DNA of 64,000 bases from JACKAQ01 sp965227145 (lineage in GTDB: Bacteria; Calditrichota; Calditrichia; RBG-13-44-9; J075), in assembly GCA_965227145.1 (NCBI GenBank), contig OZ245730.1:744001-808000 (forward strand). Reading direction: 5' to 3'. The position numbers and the translations under genes are program-made. Position 1 is the first letter of the stretch. Every line of letters begins with the position of its first letter. The notes beneath the pieces are model-generated. The model was not told where the DNA came from, searched no databases, and worked only from the letters and a program-made list of their open reading frames with translations. Shown one piece after another: positions 1 through 8,599 of this stretch.

Positions 1-887
1 TGTGAAATTTCGATGAGATTTCGTTTCATTTGCTCCAGCGCATTGCCCAAAACATCCGCTTTGCTGCGAACGCGAACGGAATATGAATAATCGCCCTGAC
101 CGATGGCGTTGGCGGCACGGGTAAGGTCTTTCGTCGCGTCGATCAACGATACAAACGCTTTCGCCAAAAACCCGAACTCATCCCGCGTGGTTACCTGCAG
201 CGCCACATCCACTTTGCCCTGCGCCAGATCGTTTGCCGCATTAACAATTTCATTTAACGGTTTGTCGATCGACCGGATGATGTAATAGCCGAGAATACTG
301 AAAAGCACCATCACGATAAAAATAACCGAATTGGTGAGCAGTGTCGATGCCTCATAATTGGTTTTGGTGGACCGGAACGCCTCGGTCATTTTAATTTTAT
401 TTTCGCGGGTTTTGTCTGCCAAAGTGGTTTTGATGCTGTTATACTGCTCTTTCATCACTTCCAGCGCGGCGATGGTTTCCTCATTAAATTCGCCCAAAAT
501 CATGCGCCGGACGTTTTTGTCCGCCAATCGATAATAAATTGCCAGATCTTTTTCCATCCGGTTCAAAATTTCTTCGGAAATCGTGGGATTATTTCTGCCG
601 GTATTCAATTGCAGCAGAAAAATTTTATACAGGGAATCTGCAATAACCAGTTCATCTTCATCGGCTGCGGCGACGGCATTTTGCATGGCATATTGCAGCG
701 AAAGCAGTGTTTCTTCCAGATCACGGCTGAGCTCCAGCGCCGAAACATACCCGGTTTCGATTTCCGATATCAGTTGCTCATTGTTATAGCGAAAAAAATA
801 ATTGCTCATTACGATGATCACGAAAATAAAAATGGAGATAATCACCATTAATGAAATTTTGTCGCGGATTTTAAGTTGACTAAACAT
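1..887 (-). CDS. Membrane sensor protein with tandem HAMP domains, 3' end cut by window edge
   Basis: Reading the minus strand from the ATG at 887 gives 295 codons without a stop before the window ends. Residues about 11-31 form a first membrane helix. Residues 33-182 are a mostly helical periplasmic region, and residues 184-204 a second membrane helix. A HAMP domain (about 204-256) follows at once, and a second HAMP-like segment runs to the edge. This is the front half of a histidine kinase or a methyl-accepting chemoreceptor; the output domain lies outside the window, so the choice stays open. It lies 77 bp downstream of the hybrid kinase at 965-2695 on the same strand and is probably in the same operon. 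The tandem HAMP favours a kinase or chemoreceptor that converts a periplasmic signal. Confidence 0.8.
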   Translation of the reverse strand, partial: MFSQLKIRDKISLMVIISIFIFVIIVMSNYFFRYNNEQLISEIETGYVSALELSRDLEETLLSLQYAMQNAVAAADEDELVIADSLYKIFLLQLNTGRNNPTISEEILNRMEKDLAIYYRLADKNVRRMILGEFNEETIAALEVMKEQYNSIKTTLADKTRENKIKMTEAFRSTKTNYEASTLLTNSVIFIVMVLFSILGYYIIRSIDKPLNEIVNAANDLAQGKVDVALQVTTRDEFGFLAKAFVSLIDATKDLTRAANAIGQGDYSYSVRVRSKADVLGNALEQMKRNLIEIS

Positions 888-964
888 GGTAAACCAATTT
901 AAAATAACAGTTTATGTGGTAGAGAATTTGTTGAAATCGACACTTTTTTTGATAAAATCCGATG

Positions 965-2695
965 CTACCTTCCGGTTTTTCGGGCAATAACTTGCGAAAT
1001 CACATGCTTCAATTCGTTAACTCGCAACGGTTTTGCCACATATCCATCCATTCCGGCCAACAGGCATTCCTCTTTGTCACCTTTGATCGCGTTTGCGGTT
1101 AGGGCAATAATGGGAATATGCTCATTTTGAATTTTTTCCATTTCGCGGATATTGCGGGTAGCGGTCAGTCCATCCATTTCCGGCATCATCACATCCATCA
1201 AAATCAAATCGAAGGCATCGTTTTTGAACAAATCGAGCGCTATTTGCCCGTTTTCGGCAATTTTTATGGAATGCCCCATTTTTTCCAGCACACGAGACGC
1301 GAGTTTTTGATTGACGTGATTGTCCTCTGCCAACAAAATACGTAACGATTGGGTATTTACCGGGTAATCCGATTCGGCTGAATCGGGCAATTTGTTTTCC
1401 GCAGATTCTGTTTCGTCAATCGATTGCTTCAGCAGTATTGTGAAAATGAAACTGCTGCCGGACGTATCGGGTAAATCGTTCAGGAAATCGGTCATTTGTT
1501 CTTTCAGCTTGCCTTCCTGAACGACAGCGTACTGATGCCCTGTGTCGAAATTTGCCGGACTTTCGACCCAAATATTTCCATTCATCAACTGAACCAGTTG
1601 CGAAGTTATCGCCAGTCCCAAACCCGTTCCCCCAAATTTGCGGGAAACAGACGTGTCAACCTGGGTAAATGCGTCGAAAATGTTATCCTGTTTTTCCGGC
1701 GGAATGCCAATCCCGGTATCGGTGATGTTGATTTTTAAACAAATTTGGTCGGCATTTTGCCATTCCGCTGCGATGCTCACAGAGACAAAACCGTTTTCCG
1801 TGAACTTTATGGCATTGCCGATCAGGTTGATGAGAATCTGGCGTAACCTGTCCGGATCGCCAATCAGCATTTGCGGAATCTCATCTGAAATGTGGAACAG
1901 CAGCGCGATATTTTTTTCTAAAGCTTTAAAACTCATCGTGCGCAATGTTTCAATAACCAACTTGCGAAGTTGAAAAATGAGTGTGGTAAGCTCCAATTTT
2001 TGAGCTTCAATTTTTGAGAAATCAAGTATGTCGTTAATGATAATCAAGAGGGAGTCGGCAGAATGAAGTATCATATTGCTGTATTCGAGCTGTTCCTGCG
2101 AAAGGCGGGTTTCCAGAAGCAGGTTGCTCATCCCGATGATGCCGTTCATCGGTGTGCGGATTTCGTGGCTCATATTTGCCAAAAAAACGCTTTTGGCGCG
2201 ATTCGCCCGGATAGCGTCGTCTTTTGCCTGCTGGAGCAAATCCATTTGCATTTTGAGCTGGACATTTTTGATTTTCAGCAGCTCTTTCTGGCGAAACAAA
2301 TCAACAAAAATGTCAACTTTGCTGATCAGGATTTGCGGATCGACGGGTTTAAAAATGTAATCTACCGCGCCGGCGGTATAGCCTTCAAAAATGTGGCGCT
2401 CATCTTTGCTGATCGCCGTAACAAAAATAATGGGAATATGACGGGTGCGCTCAGCCCCGCGCATCAACTTTGCGGTTTCAAACCCATCCATTTCCGGCAT
2501 TTGAACATCCAGCAACACCAATGCAAAATCGTTCTCCAGCAGCAGTTCCAGCGCTTTGTAACCGGAATCGGCCAAAAATAACTGGCGATCGGGCGCAGCC
2601 AGCACGCTCTCCATCGCAGTCAGATTTTCCTGGCGATCATCAACAATTAAAATATTTACGTTTTGGCTTTGAGAATTATCCAATAGGTTCTTCAT
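965..2695 (-). CDS. Hybrid histidine kinase, REC-HisKA-HATPase-REC, no membrane segment
   Basis: This 576-aa cytoplasmic phosphorelay protein has an N-terminal receiver (acid pair D19/D20, acceptor D63, T93, K116). A coiled linker (about 135-170) leads to a HisKA domain with phospho-acceptor H177 in FLANMSHEIRTP. The HATPase has its N box in NLIGNAIKF, then DTGIGIP and GGTGLGLAI. A C-terminal receiver carries acceptor D501 in LMDVMMP. With no transmembrane region it must take its signal through the first receiver or from a partner such as the TM-HAMP protein downstream. The last part of the ATPase domain, after NGNIWVES, carries roughly 30 extra residues compared with the kinase at 57952-59907. 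It follows three porins and a periplasmic binding-like gene on the same strand. There is no DNA-binding output, so phosphate must pass to another protein. The ATG start has only a weak ribosome site. Confidence 0.93.
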   Translation of the reverse strand: MKNLLDNSQSQNVNILIVDDRQENLTAMESVLAAPDRQLFLADSGYKALELLLENDFALVLLDVQMPEMDGFETAKLMRGAERTRHIPIIFVTAISKDERHIFEGYTAGAVDYIFKPVDPQILISKVDIFVDLFRQKELLKIKNVQLKMQMDLLQQAKDDAIRANRAKSVFLANMSHEIRTPMNGIIGMSNLLLETRLSQEQLEYSNMILHSADSLLIIINDILDFSKIEAQKLELTTLIFQLRKLVIETLRTMSFKALEKNIALLFHISDEIPQMLIGDPDRLRQILINLIGNAIKFTENGFVSVSIAAEWQNADQICLKINITDTGIGIPPEKQDNIFDAFTQVDTSVSRKFGGTGLGLAITSQLVQLMNGNIWVESPANFDTGHQYAVVQEGKLKEQMTDFLNDLPDTSGSSFIFTILLKQSIDETESAENKLPDSAESDYPVNTQSLRILLAEDNHVNQKLASRVLEKMGHSIKIAENGQIALDLFKNDAFDLILMDVMMPEMDGLTATRNIREMEKIQNEHIPIIALTANAIKGDKEECLLAGMDGYVAKPLRVNELKHVISQVIARKTGR

Positions 2696-2781
2696 TGATC
2701 AGAGAAAACGTTTCCGGTTATTAAATCGAATTCATGTATAATAAAAACAGCCGGTTATGGCGTTGATCGCGATCGGTAAAC

Positions 2782-3246
2782 TTACTCGATCGAAACGGTC
2801 ACTACCGGGAAATCTGCAATGTTGGTTTTGGCAGATACATAGCCGATAGCGTTCGGGTTTTCTTCGATATATTTTAAAATTTCCAAATCGCTCGCTTTTT
2901 CGGGCGGCGGAATTCCCCGACCGGAAAAAATCTGTTTTTGCCAGTAGGCTTTAATTTTGGAAACCTTTTTTTCATGAATCCGGGTTGAAAAAGTCATTCG
3001 AACCGGTGCGTCCTCTTTTAGTTCGATGGGTAAAATCAACTCGTCATTTTCCCAGACTTGAACCTTTTTCAGAAATATTTCGGATAATTTATTTTTGTCT
3101 AAAGATTTGACAGGGTTGGATTTATGAACAATGACAATAAAATCTGCCGGCTCTCCTGCATTCAAATGAAACAGCATGCAAAGGCTAAAAACACCCACCC
3201 AAATGTTTATTTTTTTGAAGCTCATAATGTGTATCCGTTTTTTCAT
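2782..3246 (-). CDS. Small PstS-like (phosphate-type) periplasmic substrate-binding protein
   Basis: This is a secreted single-lobe protein of the PBP-like family often labelled phosphate ABC transporter substrate-binding protein. It has a signal peptide ending near FHLNA, then an IVIVHKSNPV strand. The segment LSEIFLKKVQVW is the usual LxxIFLGKxxxW motif of this family, and ENPNAIGYVSA near the end is the usual IGYV motif. At about 150 residues it is half the size of a true PstS, and no ABC permease or ATPase lies nearby, so a sensory or scaffold role with the neighbouring porins and kinase is more likely than transport. The frame also opens with a GTG at 3261 and has a third start at 3225. 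The ATG at 3246 was taken as a compromise and the start is uncertain. Only 18 bp separate it from the porin upstream. Confidence 0.8.
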   Translation of the reverse strand: MKKRIHIMSFKKINIWVGVFSLCMLFHLNAGEPADFIVIVHKSNPVKSLDKNKLSEIFLKKVQVWENDELILPIELKEDAPVRMTFSTRIHEKKVSKIKAYWQKQIFSGRGIPPPEKASDLEILKYIEENPNAIGYVSAKTNIADFPVVTVSIE

Positions 3247-3264
3247 CGTCAGTTTTGGCACTGT

Positions 3265-4413
3265 TTAGAAACTGCTGGCCAAACTCAAAATAGCATATCT
3301 GGTTTTTATCGGGGATTGGATATATGGATTTATATATTGGTCTTCGACCAAAAATCCTTCGGTGGTGTGGGCTTCCAGCTTTATCACCAAATTTGCGGAA
3401 AATGCGTAATTAAGGGCAACGCCAAAATCCTGATGCAATTTTTGATCTATTTTTGTGCCGCCGATCCGGTTGCCCATATCATACGGAACATGAAATTGAT
3501 GAAAATCGATGGTTTCGTATTGCAGGTTCATCGACAGGTTGCCAACCAGGTTCAAACCACCCTGAATGTAATAACTATTCATATAAAATGGAGAGTTGAC
3601 AACGGAGATGATGTTGTCTTCCGCACGGAAAGTAAATCGATCGAAATCGCCTTCGATGGAAGCAAGATAACTGGTTATAGACGGCTCTTGCAGGTTCGAT
3701 AATTGAACAAAACTTAATCCCCGGGTTAAAATGCCGTAATAGCCGCTTAATCCGATTCGCAATCCGTCGATGGGCGTGAACAGCCAGCCCTGATAGCCGA
3801 ATGCGCGCTCAATATCTGCTTCGTCAACAACCAACTGTTGTTCGTTGGTTAACAGCGATTCCAGAATATACCATTCCAGCCAGCTCCATTGCCCGGCAAA
3901 TACATCGCTGCGAACGCTCCAATTTTTCCCCAGTTGATAGGTGTAGCTCATTACAAGCCCGTTCACCGCTTCGCTGGAAGCGCGGGATTCTGAATAAACG
4001 GAGGTTGGCGCCCGGTAAAAAGGGAGCAGCACGCTCACATCCCGCAATTCGTTCATAATGCCCAACGGCATTTGCACTTTGCCAAATTTGATGGAAAATG
4101 ACGGTGAAAAATGGTGCTCGAAAAATCCCCAGTCCAATTCCAGATCCTGATTGACCAACATGGTTGGGTTTTTGCCCAGCCGTTTGTGCGCCAGTTGCAC
4201 CACAAAATTATTGGTTTCGTCAACATCAAATCGGAATTGGAGCGCCAGATTCCGGTAATCGCTGGAACCATCTGTGGGGATTCCAAAAATCTGGTGATCA
4301 TCGCTGATGGCAAATCCCTGTGTAAGATGCCCAAAAACGCGTAATTTTGACTGACCGGAAACACTGACCGACAGTGCAATAAATGCGATAAAAAATGTTG
4401 TAATGCGTTTCAT
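3265..4413 (-). CDS. Outer-membrane porin-like beta-barrel, copy 1
   Basis: The 382-aa protein has a clear signal peptide (cleavage near SVSGQ), alternating amphipathic strands through its whole length, and a C-terminal SLASSF ending in phenylalanine, as expected for a Bam-assembled outer-membrane barrel. It is a close paralogue of the next two genes upstream; all three share mature starts with SKLRVFGH and the block ELDWGFFEH. The barrel probably forms a pore or ligand-binding port that works with the periplasmic binding-like protein encoded 3 bp downstream. Substrate cannot be read from the sequence. A promoter-like element shared with copy 2 lies just upstream of the ATG. Confidence 0.85.
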   Translation of the reverse strand: MKRITTFFIAFIALSVSVSGQSKLRVFGHLTQGFAISDDHQIFGIPTDGSSDYRNLALQFRFDVDETNNFVVQLAHKRLGKNPTMLVNQDLELDWGFFEHHFSPSFSIKFGKVQMPLGIMNELRDVSVLLPFYRAPTSVYSESRASSEAVNGLVMSYTYQLGKNWSVRSDVFAGQWSWLEWYILESLLTNEQQLVVDEADIERAFGYQGWLFTPIDGLRIGLSGYYGILTRGLSFVQLSNLQEPSITSYLASIEGDFDRFTFRAEDNIISVVNSPFYMNSYYIQGGLNLVGNLSMNLQYETIDFHQFHVPYDMGNRIGGTKIDQKLHQDFGVALNYAFSANLVIKLEAHTTEGFLVEDQYINPYIQSPIKTRYAILSLASSF

Positions 4414-4441
4414 AATATCATTGCCCCGATATAAATTTCAC

Positions 4442-4488
4442 AACCTGTTACTCATCTATTATCGTGATTTATTAATAATTCATAACCT
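4442..4488 (-). promoter_or_regulatory. Promoter-like element upstream of porin copy 1
   Basis: On the minus strand a TTATGA box is followed after 16 bp by GATAAT, 5/6 to a -10 hexamer, about 45 bp before the porin ATG. The 23-bp block at 4442-4464 and the 9-bp block at 4479-4487 recur upstream of porin copy 2 with the same 14-bp spacing between them. Conservation of two blocks and their spacing supports a real promoter or operator; a simple relic of gene duplication is the alternative. Confidence 0.45.
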
Positions 4489-4521
4489 TAAATATGTTCG
4501 ATTTCGATGTTTTAATAATTG

Positions 4522-5667
4522 TTAAAAACTCGTTGCCAAACTCAATATTGCATAGCGCGACATCGCGCCTTTTGGCGAGTAGGGAGTAATTGGGGCATCT
4601 TCGATGAAATATCCTTCGGTTGAATGAATTTCAAATTTCATTACGATATTTGTGGAAAATGCGTAGTTAACGCCAACGCCAATTTCCTGATGGATATCTC
4701 TGCTTAAAACGGTGCCCAGCGGAAGAATGCCGGTATCGTATGTCACCTTAAAATTGTTGAACCGGACAGACTCATACATCGCATTGAGGGATATTTTTTC
4801 CCAGACGTTATATCCTAACTGTATGTAATAGCTGTCCATAACAAAAGGGGAGTTTACAATCGTTAGTGCATTCTTTTCGGTTCTGAATGAATATTTTTCA
4901 AAATCGGCGTCTAAAGATAGCATGTAATTAAACAGCGCCGGATTGGCGATACCGGAAAGCAGCTCGCTCATGCCGCTTTTTGTTTGACCGTAAAAACCGC
5001 TTAAGCCAAACCGCAACCCGTCGATGGGAGAATTCAGCCAACCCTGAAGCCCGAAAGCTTTTTCAATATCTACTTCTTCCATTATAATTGATACATCATC
5101 ATTCAAAAATGAGGCAATAATAAACCATTCCGTCCAGCTCCATTGCCCGGCAAAAACATCGCTGCGGAATCCCCATCCTTTGCCAAGTTTTGCAGAGTAG
5201 CCAAAAACAACGCCGTTTACATATTCTCCGGAAGCACGCGATTCCGAATAAACCGAGGATGGCGCCCGGTAAAACGGCAGCAAAACGCTAACATCGCGCA
5301 ACTCGTTGTAAATGCCCAGCGGCATTTGCACTTTGCCAAATTTGAAAAAAATTTCCGGAGAAAAATGATGTTCGAAAAATCCCCAATCCAATTCCAGATC
5401 AGATGCATCCGATTGTGTCGGATGTTTGCCGAGGCGTTTGTGGGCAATTTGCACAATCAGGTTGTTTTTGGTATTGATGTCGTAGCGAAATTGTAACGCC
5501 AGATTACGGTAATCGCTGGAGCCGTTTGTCGGAATTCCGAAGATTTGGTGTTCGTCGCTAATGGCAAATCCTTGCGTCAGATGTCCAAAAACGCGCAACT
5601 TGGATTGGCCGAACATGTTTGCCGAAAGTGTAATCAAAATCGTTGAGATGGTTAACAAATATTTCAT
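4522..5667 (-). CDS. Outer-membrane porin-like beta-barrel, copy 2
   Basis: The 381-aa paralogue of copy 1 is almost the same length. Its signal peptide ends near SANMFGQ, the SKLRVFGH opening and the ELDWGFFEH block are kept, and the last residues are SLATSF. The strongest differences from copy 1 fall in the second half, in stretches expected to be extracellular loops, which suggests that the copies see different ligands. It has its own promoter-like element and a 108-bp gap to copy 1, so copies may be expressed separately as well as together. Confidence 0.85.
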   Translation of the reverse strand: MKYLLTISTILITLSANMFGQSKLRVFGHLTQGFAISDEHQIFGIPTNGSSDYRNLALQFRYDINTKNNLIVQIAHKRLGKHPTQSDASDLELDWGFFEHHFSPEIFFKFGKVQMPLGIYNELRDVSVLLPFYRAPSSVYSESRASGEYVNGVVFGYSAKLGKGWGFRSDVFAGQWSWTEWFIIASFLNDDVSIIMEEVDIEKAFGLQGWLNSPIDGLRFGLSGFYGQTKSGMSELLSGIANPALFNYMLSLDADFEKYSFRTEKNALTIVNSPFVMDSYYIQLGYNVWEKISLNAMYESVRFNNFKVTYDTGILPLGTVLSRDIHQEIGVGVNYAFSTNIVMKFEIHSTEGYFIEDAPITPYSPKGAMSRYAILSLATSF

Positions 5668-5694
5668 TCCGCATAAACCCCATTCCGTTGTTTT

Positions 5695-5741
5695 AACCTG
5701 CTTCTCATCTATTATCGAGACTTAAGTGTTTTTCATAACCA
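5695..5741 (-). promoter_or_regulatory. Promoter-like element upstream of porin copy 2
   Basis: Same arrangement as upstream of copy 1: the block at 5695-5717 (21 of 23 bases identical) and the TTCATAACC block at 5732-5740, again 14 bp apart. On the minus strand this gives TTATGA, 16 bp, GATAAT, about 40 bp before the ATG at 5667. No equivalent was found upstream of the broken third copy. Confidence 0.45.
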
Positions 5742-5807
5742 AAGATTTCAACCGTTTTTTGTTATAAAAGTATCGGTGCACATTATTGGTTTACCGGGTT
5801 GATCCGG

Positions 5808-6959
5808 TCAAAATCCGGTTGCCAGGCTCAAAATCACAAAATTGGTTTTTAACGGCTTGTCCAGATACGGGTTAACAAAAACGTCTTCGTACAACAAACC
5901 GCGGGTTGTGTGCGCTTCCAGTTTCATCACAAAACCGGTTGAAAAAATGTAGTTCAGCCCGACGCTGTAATCCCTGTGCAGCTCGCTGTTCACATACGGT
6001 TTGGGTTGCAGCTCCCGCAGATAAAACGGAACTTTTGTGTTTTTTGAATCGATCGATTCAAATTGAGCATTCAACACAAAGTTGTTCCAGATATTAAAGC
6101 TGCTCTGCAAATAATAATTTTGAAAGTAGAATGGCGAGCCGGATACCGCAATAATATTCCCTTCCGCACGAAAAACCGCAGCGTCGAAATCATATTCAAA
6201 AGATGCCAGATAATTGCCCACCGGCGGATTTTCCACCCCGGAGAGCACATTCAGCCCAAAACCATTTTTTGTGACGCCGTAATAGCCGCTAATGCCGGTT
6301 CGCAAACCTTCAATTGGGGTGTTCAACCATAATTGGGTGCCCAAAACGGATTCAATATCAACCCGTTATACTGTGGTTGTAAAACCGTTTCCCAACGGAT
6401 TTTCCATATTTGCCCATTCTCCCCACCGGAATTGCCCCGCAAAAAAGTCGCTGCGAATGCTCCAGCCTTTTCTGATGGGAAACTGAATTCCGAAAACTGC
6501 ACCCTCGATAGCTTCGCTGGAAAAACGGGATTCGGTGTAAACCGATGAGGGCACGCGGTAAAACGGGATGAGCACCCCAACATCGCGAACCTCGTTGAAA
6601 ATACCCAGCGGCAGTGATACTTTCCCGAATTTGATGTAGCTCGAAGGCGTGGGGCGGTGTTCAAAAAATCCCCAATCCAGCTCGATATCCGTTGTGATTT
6701 CCATCAGCGGGTTTAAGCCGAGCCGTTTGTGAGTGAGTTGAACGATAAAATTATTGGATTCGTTGACATCAAAGCGAAACTGCAGGGCGATATTCTGATA
6801 ATCCGATGTGCCTTTCGATGGAATACCATAAATCTGGTATTGATCGCTAATTGCGAACCCCTGAGTCATGTGCCCGAAAACGCGTAGTTTGGACTGACTG
6901 TAAAGCATGTTGCAAAATAAAAGTGCGAGTAAAATTAAAGAAAACCGTAAATTTTTCAT
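5808..6959 (-). pseudogene. Outer-membrane porin-like beta-barrel, copy 3, interrupted by an in-frame stop
   Basis: The reading frame is 383 positions long, matching the 382 and 381 residues of its paralogues, but codon 198 is TAA (6366-6368). The frame does not shift. Residues before the stop (signal peptide, SKLRVFGH, ELDWGFFEH) and after it (RVDIES, then the C-terminal SLATGF) align with copies 1 and 2, and the stop falls where copy 2 has a glutamate, so one G-to-T change of GAA would explain it. It may be a recent pseudogene, a polymorphism or a sequencing error. Without readthrough the product would lack half the barrel and could not fold in the outer membrane. Being first in the run, loss of translation here could also affect genes downstream. 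Confidence 0.8.
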
Positions 6960-7141
6960 GATTCAATCAAGTGCCTTTTAAATATTTAAACATTTATATT
7001 TATAGATTGTCGAACCTTTTATCTGAAGAGATAAGGTTAGAATTCAGGTTTTTGCATTGTTCCATTTCCGTTGATTCACCACCTGCGAAATCTTATATTG
7101 GCCACATATGACGCGACATATACGTTAAACAGGAGGTATTT

Positions 7142-8470
7142 ATGGACTTGACAAAACAGATACAACGGGTAGCGGTTGTCGGTGCCGGCGGAAAAATGGG
7201 CAGCGGCATTTCGTTGCTTTTGGCGCAGGAAATAACCCTGCAATCGCTGCAGCCGGAGCATGTTGGCACGAATTTCCAATTAACATTAATGGATATCAGC
7301 GCGGATGCGCTGGATGGATTGCAACAATATCTTGCCAAACAGGCAGGAAAATTTGCCCAAAAAAACAGCGAGTTGCTGGCATCGCACTTCCCCGGGGATG
7401 ATGCCGCGACGGTTTCCGGTAAATTTGTTGCAAAAATGCAATCGCTGCTGCACCCGGTAACCGATGTAACGCAAATCAGCAATCAGCAAATAATTTTTGA
7501 AGCCGTATTGGAAAAACTGGATCTGAAAGTCAATATTTTCAATCAGTTAAAGCAATCCAATCCGGATGCATATTTTATGAGCAACACTTCATCTATTCCC
7601 ATTCACGAGCTGGATGCCATTGTCGGAATGGGCGGACGGATTATCGGTTTCCATTTTTACAACCCGCCGGCAATCCAGAAGCTGGTGGAGCTGATTATTC
7701 CGGAAAAAGTAGATCCCAAACTGCCGGAAATTTCCAAAGCAATCGGCAAAAAACTGCGCAAAATAATTGTGCCATCCAATGATATTGCCGGATTTATCGG
7801 CAACGGACATTTCATGCGCGACGGGCTGTATGGTATTCACGAAGCGGAACATCTGATGAAAGAAGGCATGAGTTTCCCGCAGGCAATTTACACCGTCAAC
7901 CGCATCAGCCAGGATTTTTTGCTGCGCCCGATGGGCATTTTTCAACTGATTGATTATGTTGGGCTGGATATTTTCCAGAGCATTTTGAAAATTATGAACC
8001 CGCATTTCCCCAAAGAAATGCTCCACAGTCGGTTGATCGACGGGTTGGTGGCAGCCGGTGTAAAGGGCGGGCAATTTTCCGATGGCAGCCAAAAAGATGG
8101 TTTTCTGAAATATGAAGGCGGCAAAGTTGTGGGCGTTTACGACAATGCTCAGCAAAAATATTTGTCGATACATGAGGGGCGCTGGCAGGAAGTTATCGAC
8201 TCGCAGATTGGACAACTGCCGGAGAGTCACGAGCCGTGGAAAAATTTGCTCAAAGATGCGGATCGCGATGCGAAATTACAGCGTTATTTTAGCGAGCTTT
8301 CCGAAAGCCGGACGCTGGGCGCCAAGCTGGCGATTAATTATTTGAAACATTCCAAATCGATTGGCGAACATCTGGTTAGCGGCGGCGTTGCCGACAGCGC
8401 GGATGATGTGAACAGCGTGCTGATAAACGGATTTTTCCATCTCTACGGACCGGTGAATTCGTTCGTTTAA
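7142..8470 (+). CDS. 3-hydroxyacyl-CoA dehydrogenase family protein
   Basis: The 442-aa protein starts after a strong AGGAGG site 6 bp before the ATG. The N-terminal Rossmann fold has the NAD-binding motif GAGGKMG (residues 14-20). The family signatures SNTSS and GFHFYNPP follow, with the catalytic histidine at residue 171. The second half carries the helical 3HCDH C-terminal domain, including RPMGIFQLIDYVGLD. It should oxidise L-3-hydroxyacyl-CoA to 3-ketoacyl-CoA with NAD+ in fatty-acid or related acyl-CoA breakdown. No hydratase domain is fused, so it is not a FadB/FadJ-type multifunctional enzyme. It stands alone, with its own terminator, between unrelated genes. Exact substrate chain length cannot be inferred. 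Confidence 0.9.
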   Translation: MDLTKQIQRVAVVGAGGKMGSGISLLLAQEITLQSLQPEHVGTNFQLTLMDISADALDGLQQYLAKQAGKFAQKNSELLASHFPGDDAATVSGKFVAKMQSLLHPVTDVTQISNQQIIFEAVLEKLDLKVNIFNQLKQSNPDAYFMSNTSSIPIHELDAIVGMGGRIIGFHFYNPPAIQKLVELIIPEKVDPKLPEISKAIGKKLRKIIVPSNDIAGFIGNGHFMRDGLYGIHEAEHLMKEGMSFPQAIYTVNRISQDFLLRPMGIFQLIDYVGLDIFQSILKIMNPHFPKEMLHSRLIDGLVAAGVKGGQFSDGSQKDGFLKYEGGKVVGVYDNAQQKYLSIHEGRWQEVIDSQIGQLPESHEPWKNLLKDADRDAKLQRYFSELSESRTLGAKLAINYLKHSKSIGEHLVSGGVADSADDVNSVLINGFFHLYGPVNSFV

Positions 8471-8500
8471 TCCTAAAATATACAATTTTTACATTCCGAA

Positions 8501-8534
8501 AAGGCGGGGCAAAACCCTGCCTTTTTTGTTTTTG
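8501..8534 (+). terminator. Rho-independent terminator after the dehydrogenase gene
   Basis: A 9-bp stem (AAGGCGGGG with CCCTGCCTT, one G-U pair) closes a CAAAA loop and is followed by a T-rich tail. It sits 30 bp after the stop codon. Confidence 0.9.
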
Positions 8535-8599
8535 AGAGTTAATGCGAATTTTGTAGATTTACAAATTCACTAAATATTCAAAAAAAGGATACCGACCGG

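Noticed and set aside
2782..3246. Part of a phosphate ABC transporter
   Set aside because: The protein is half-size and no PstC, PstA or PstB gene is near; context is porins and kinases.
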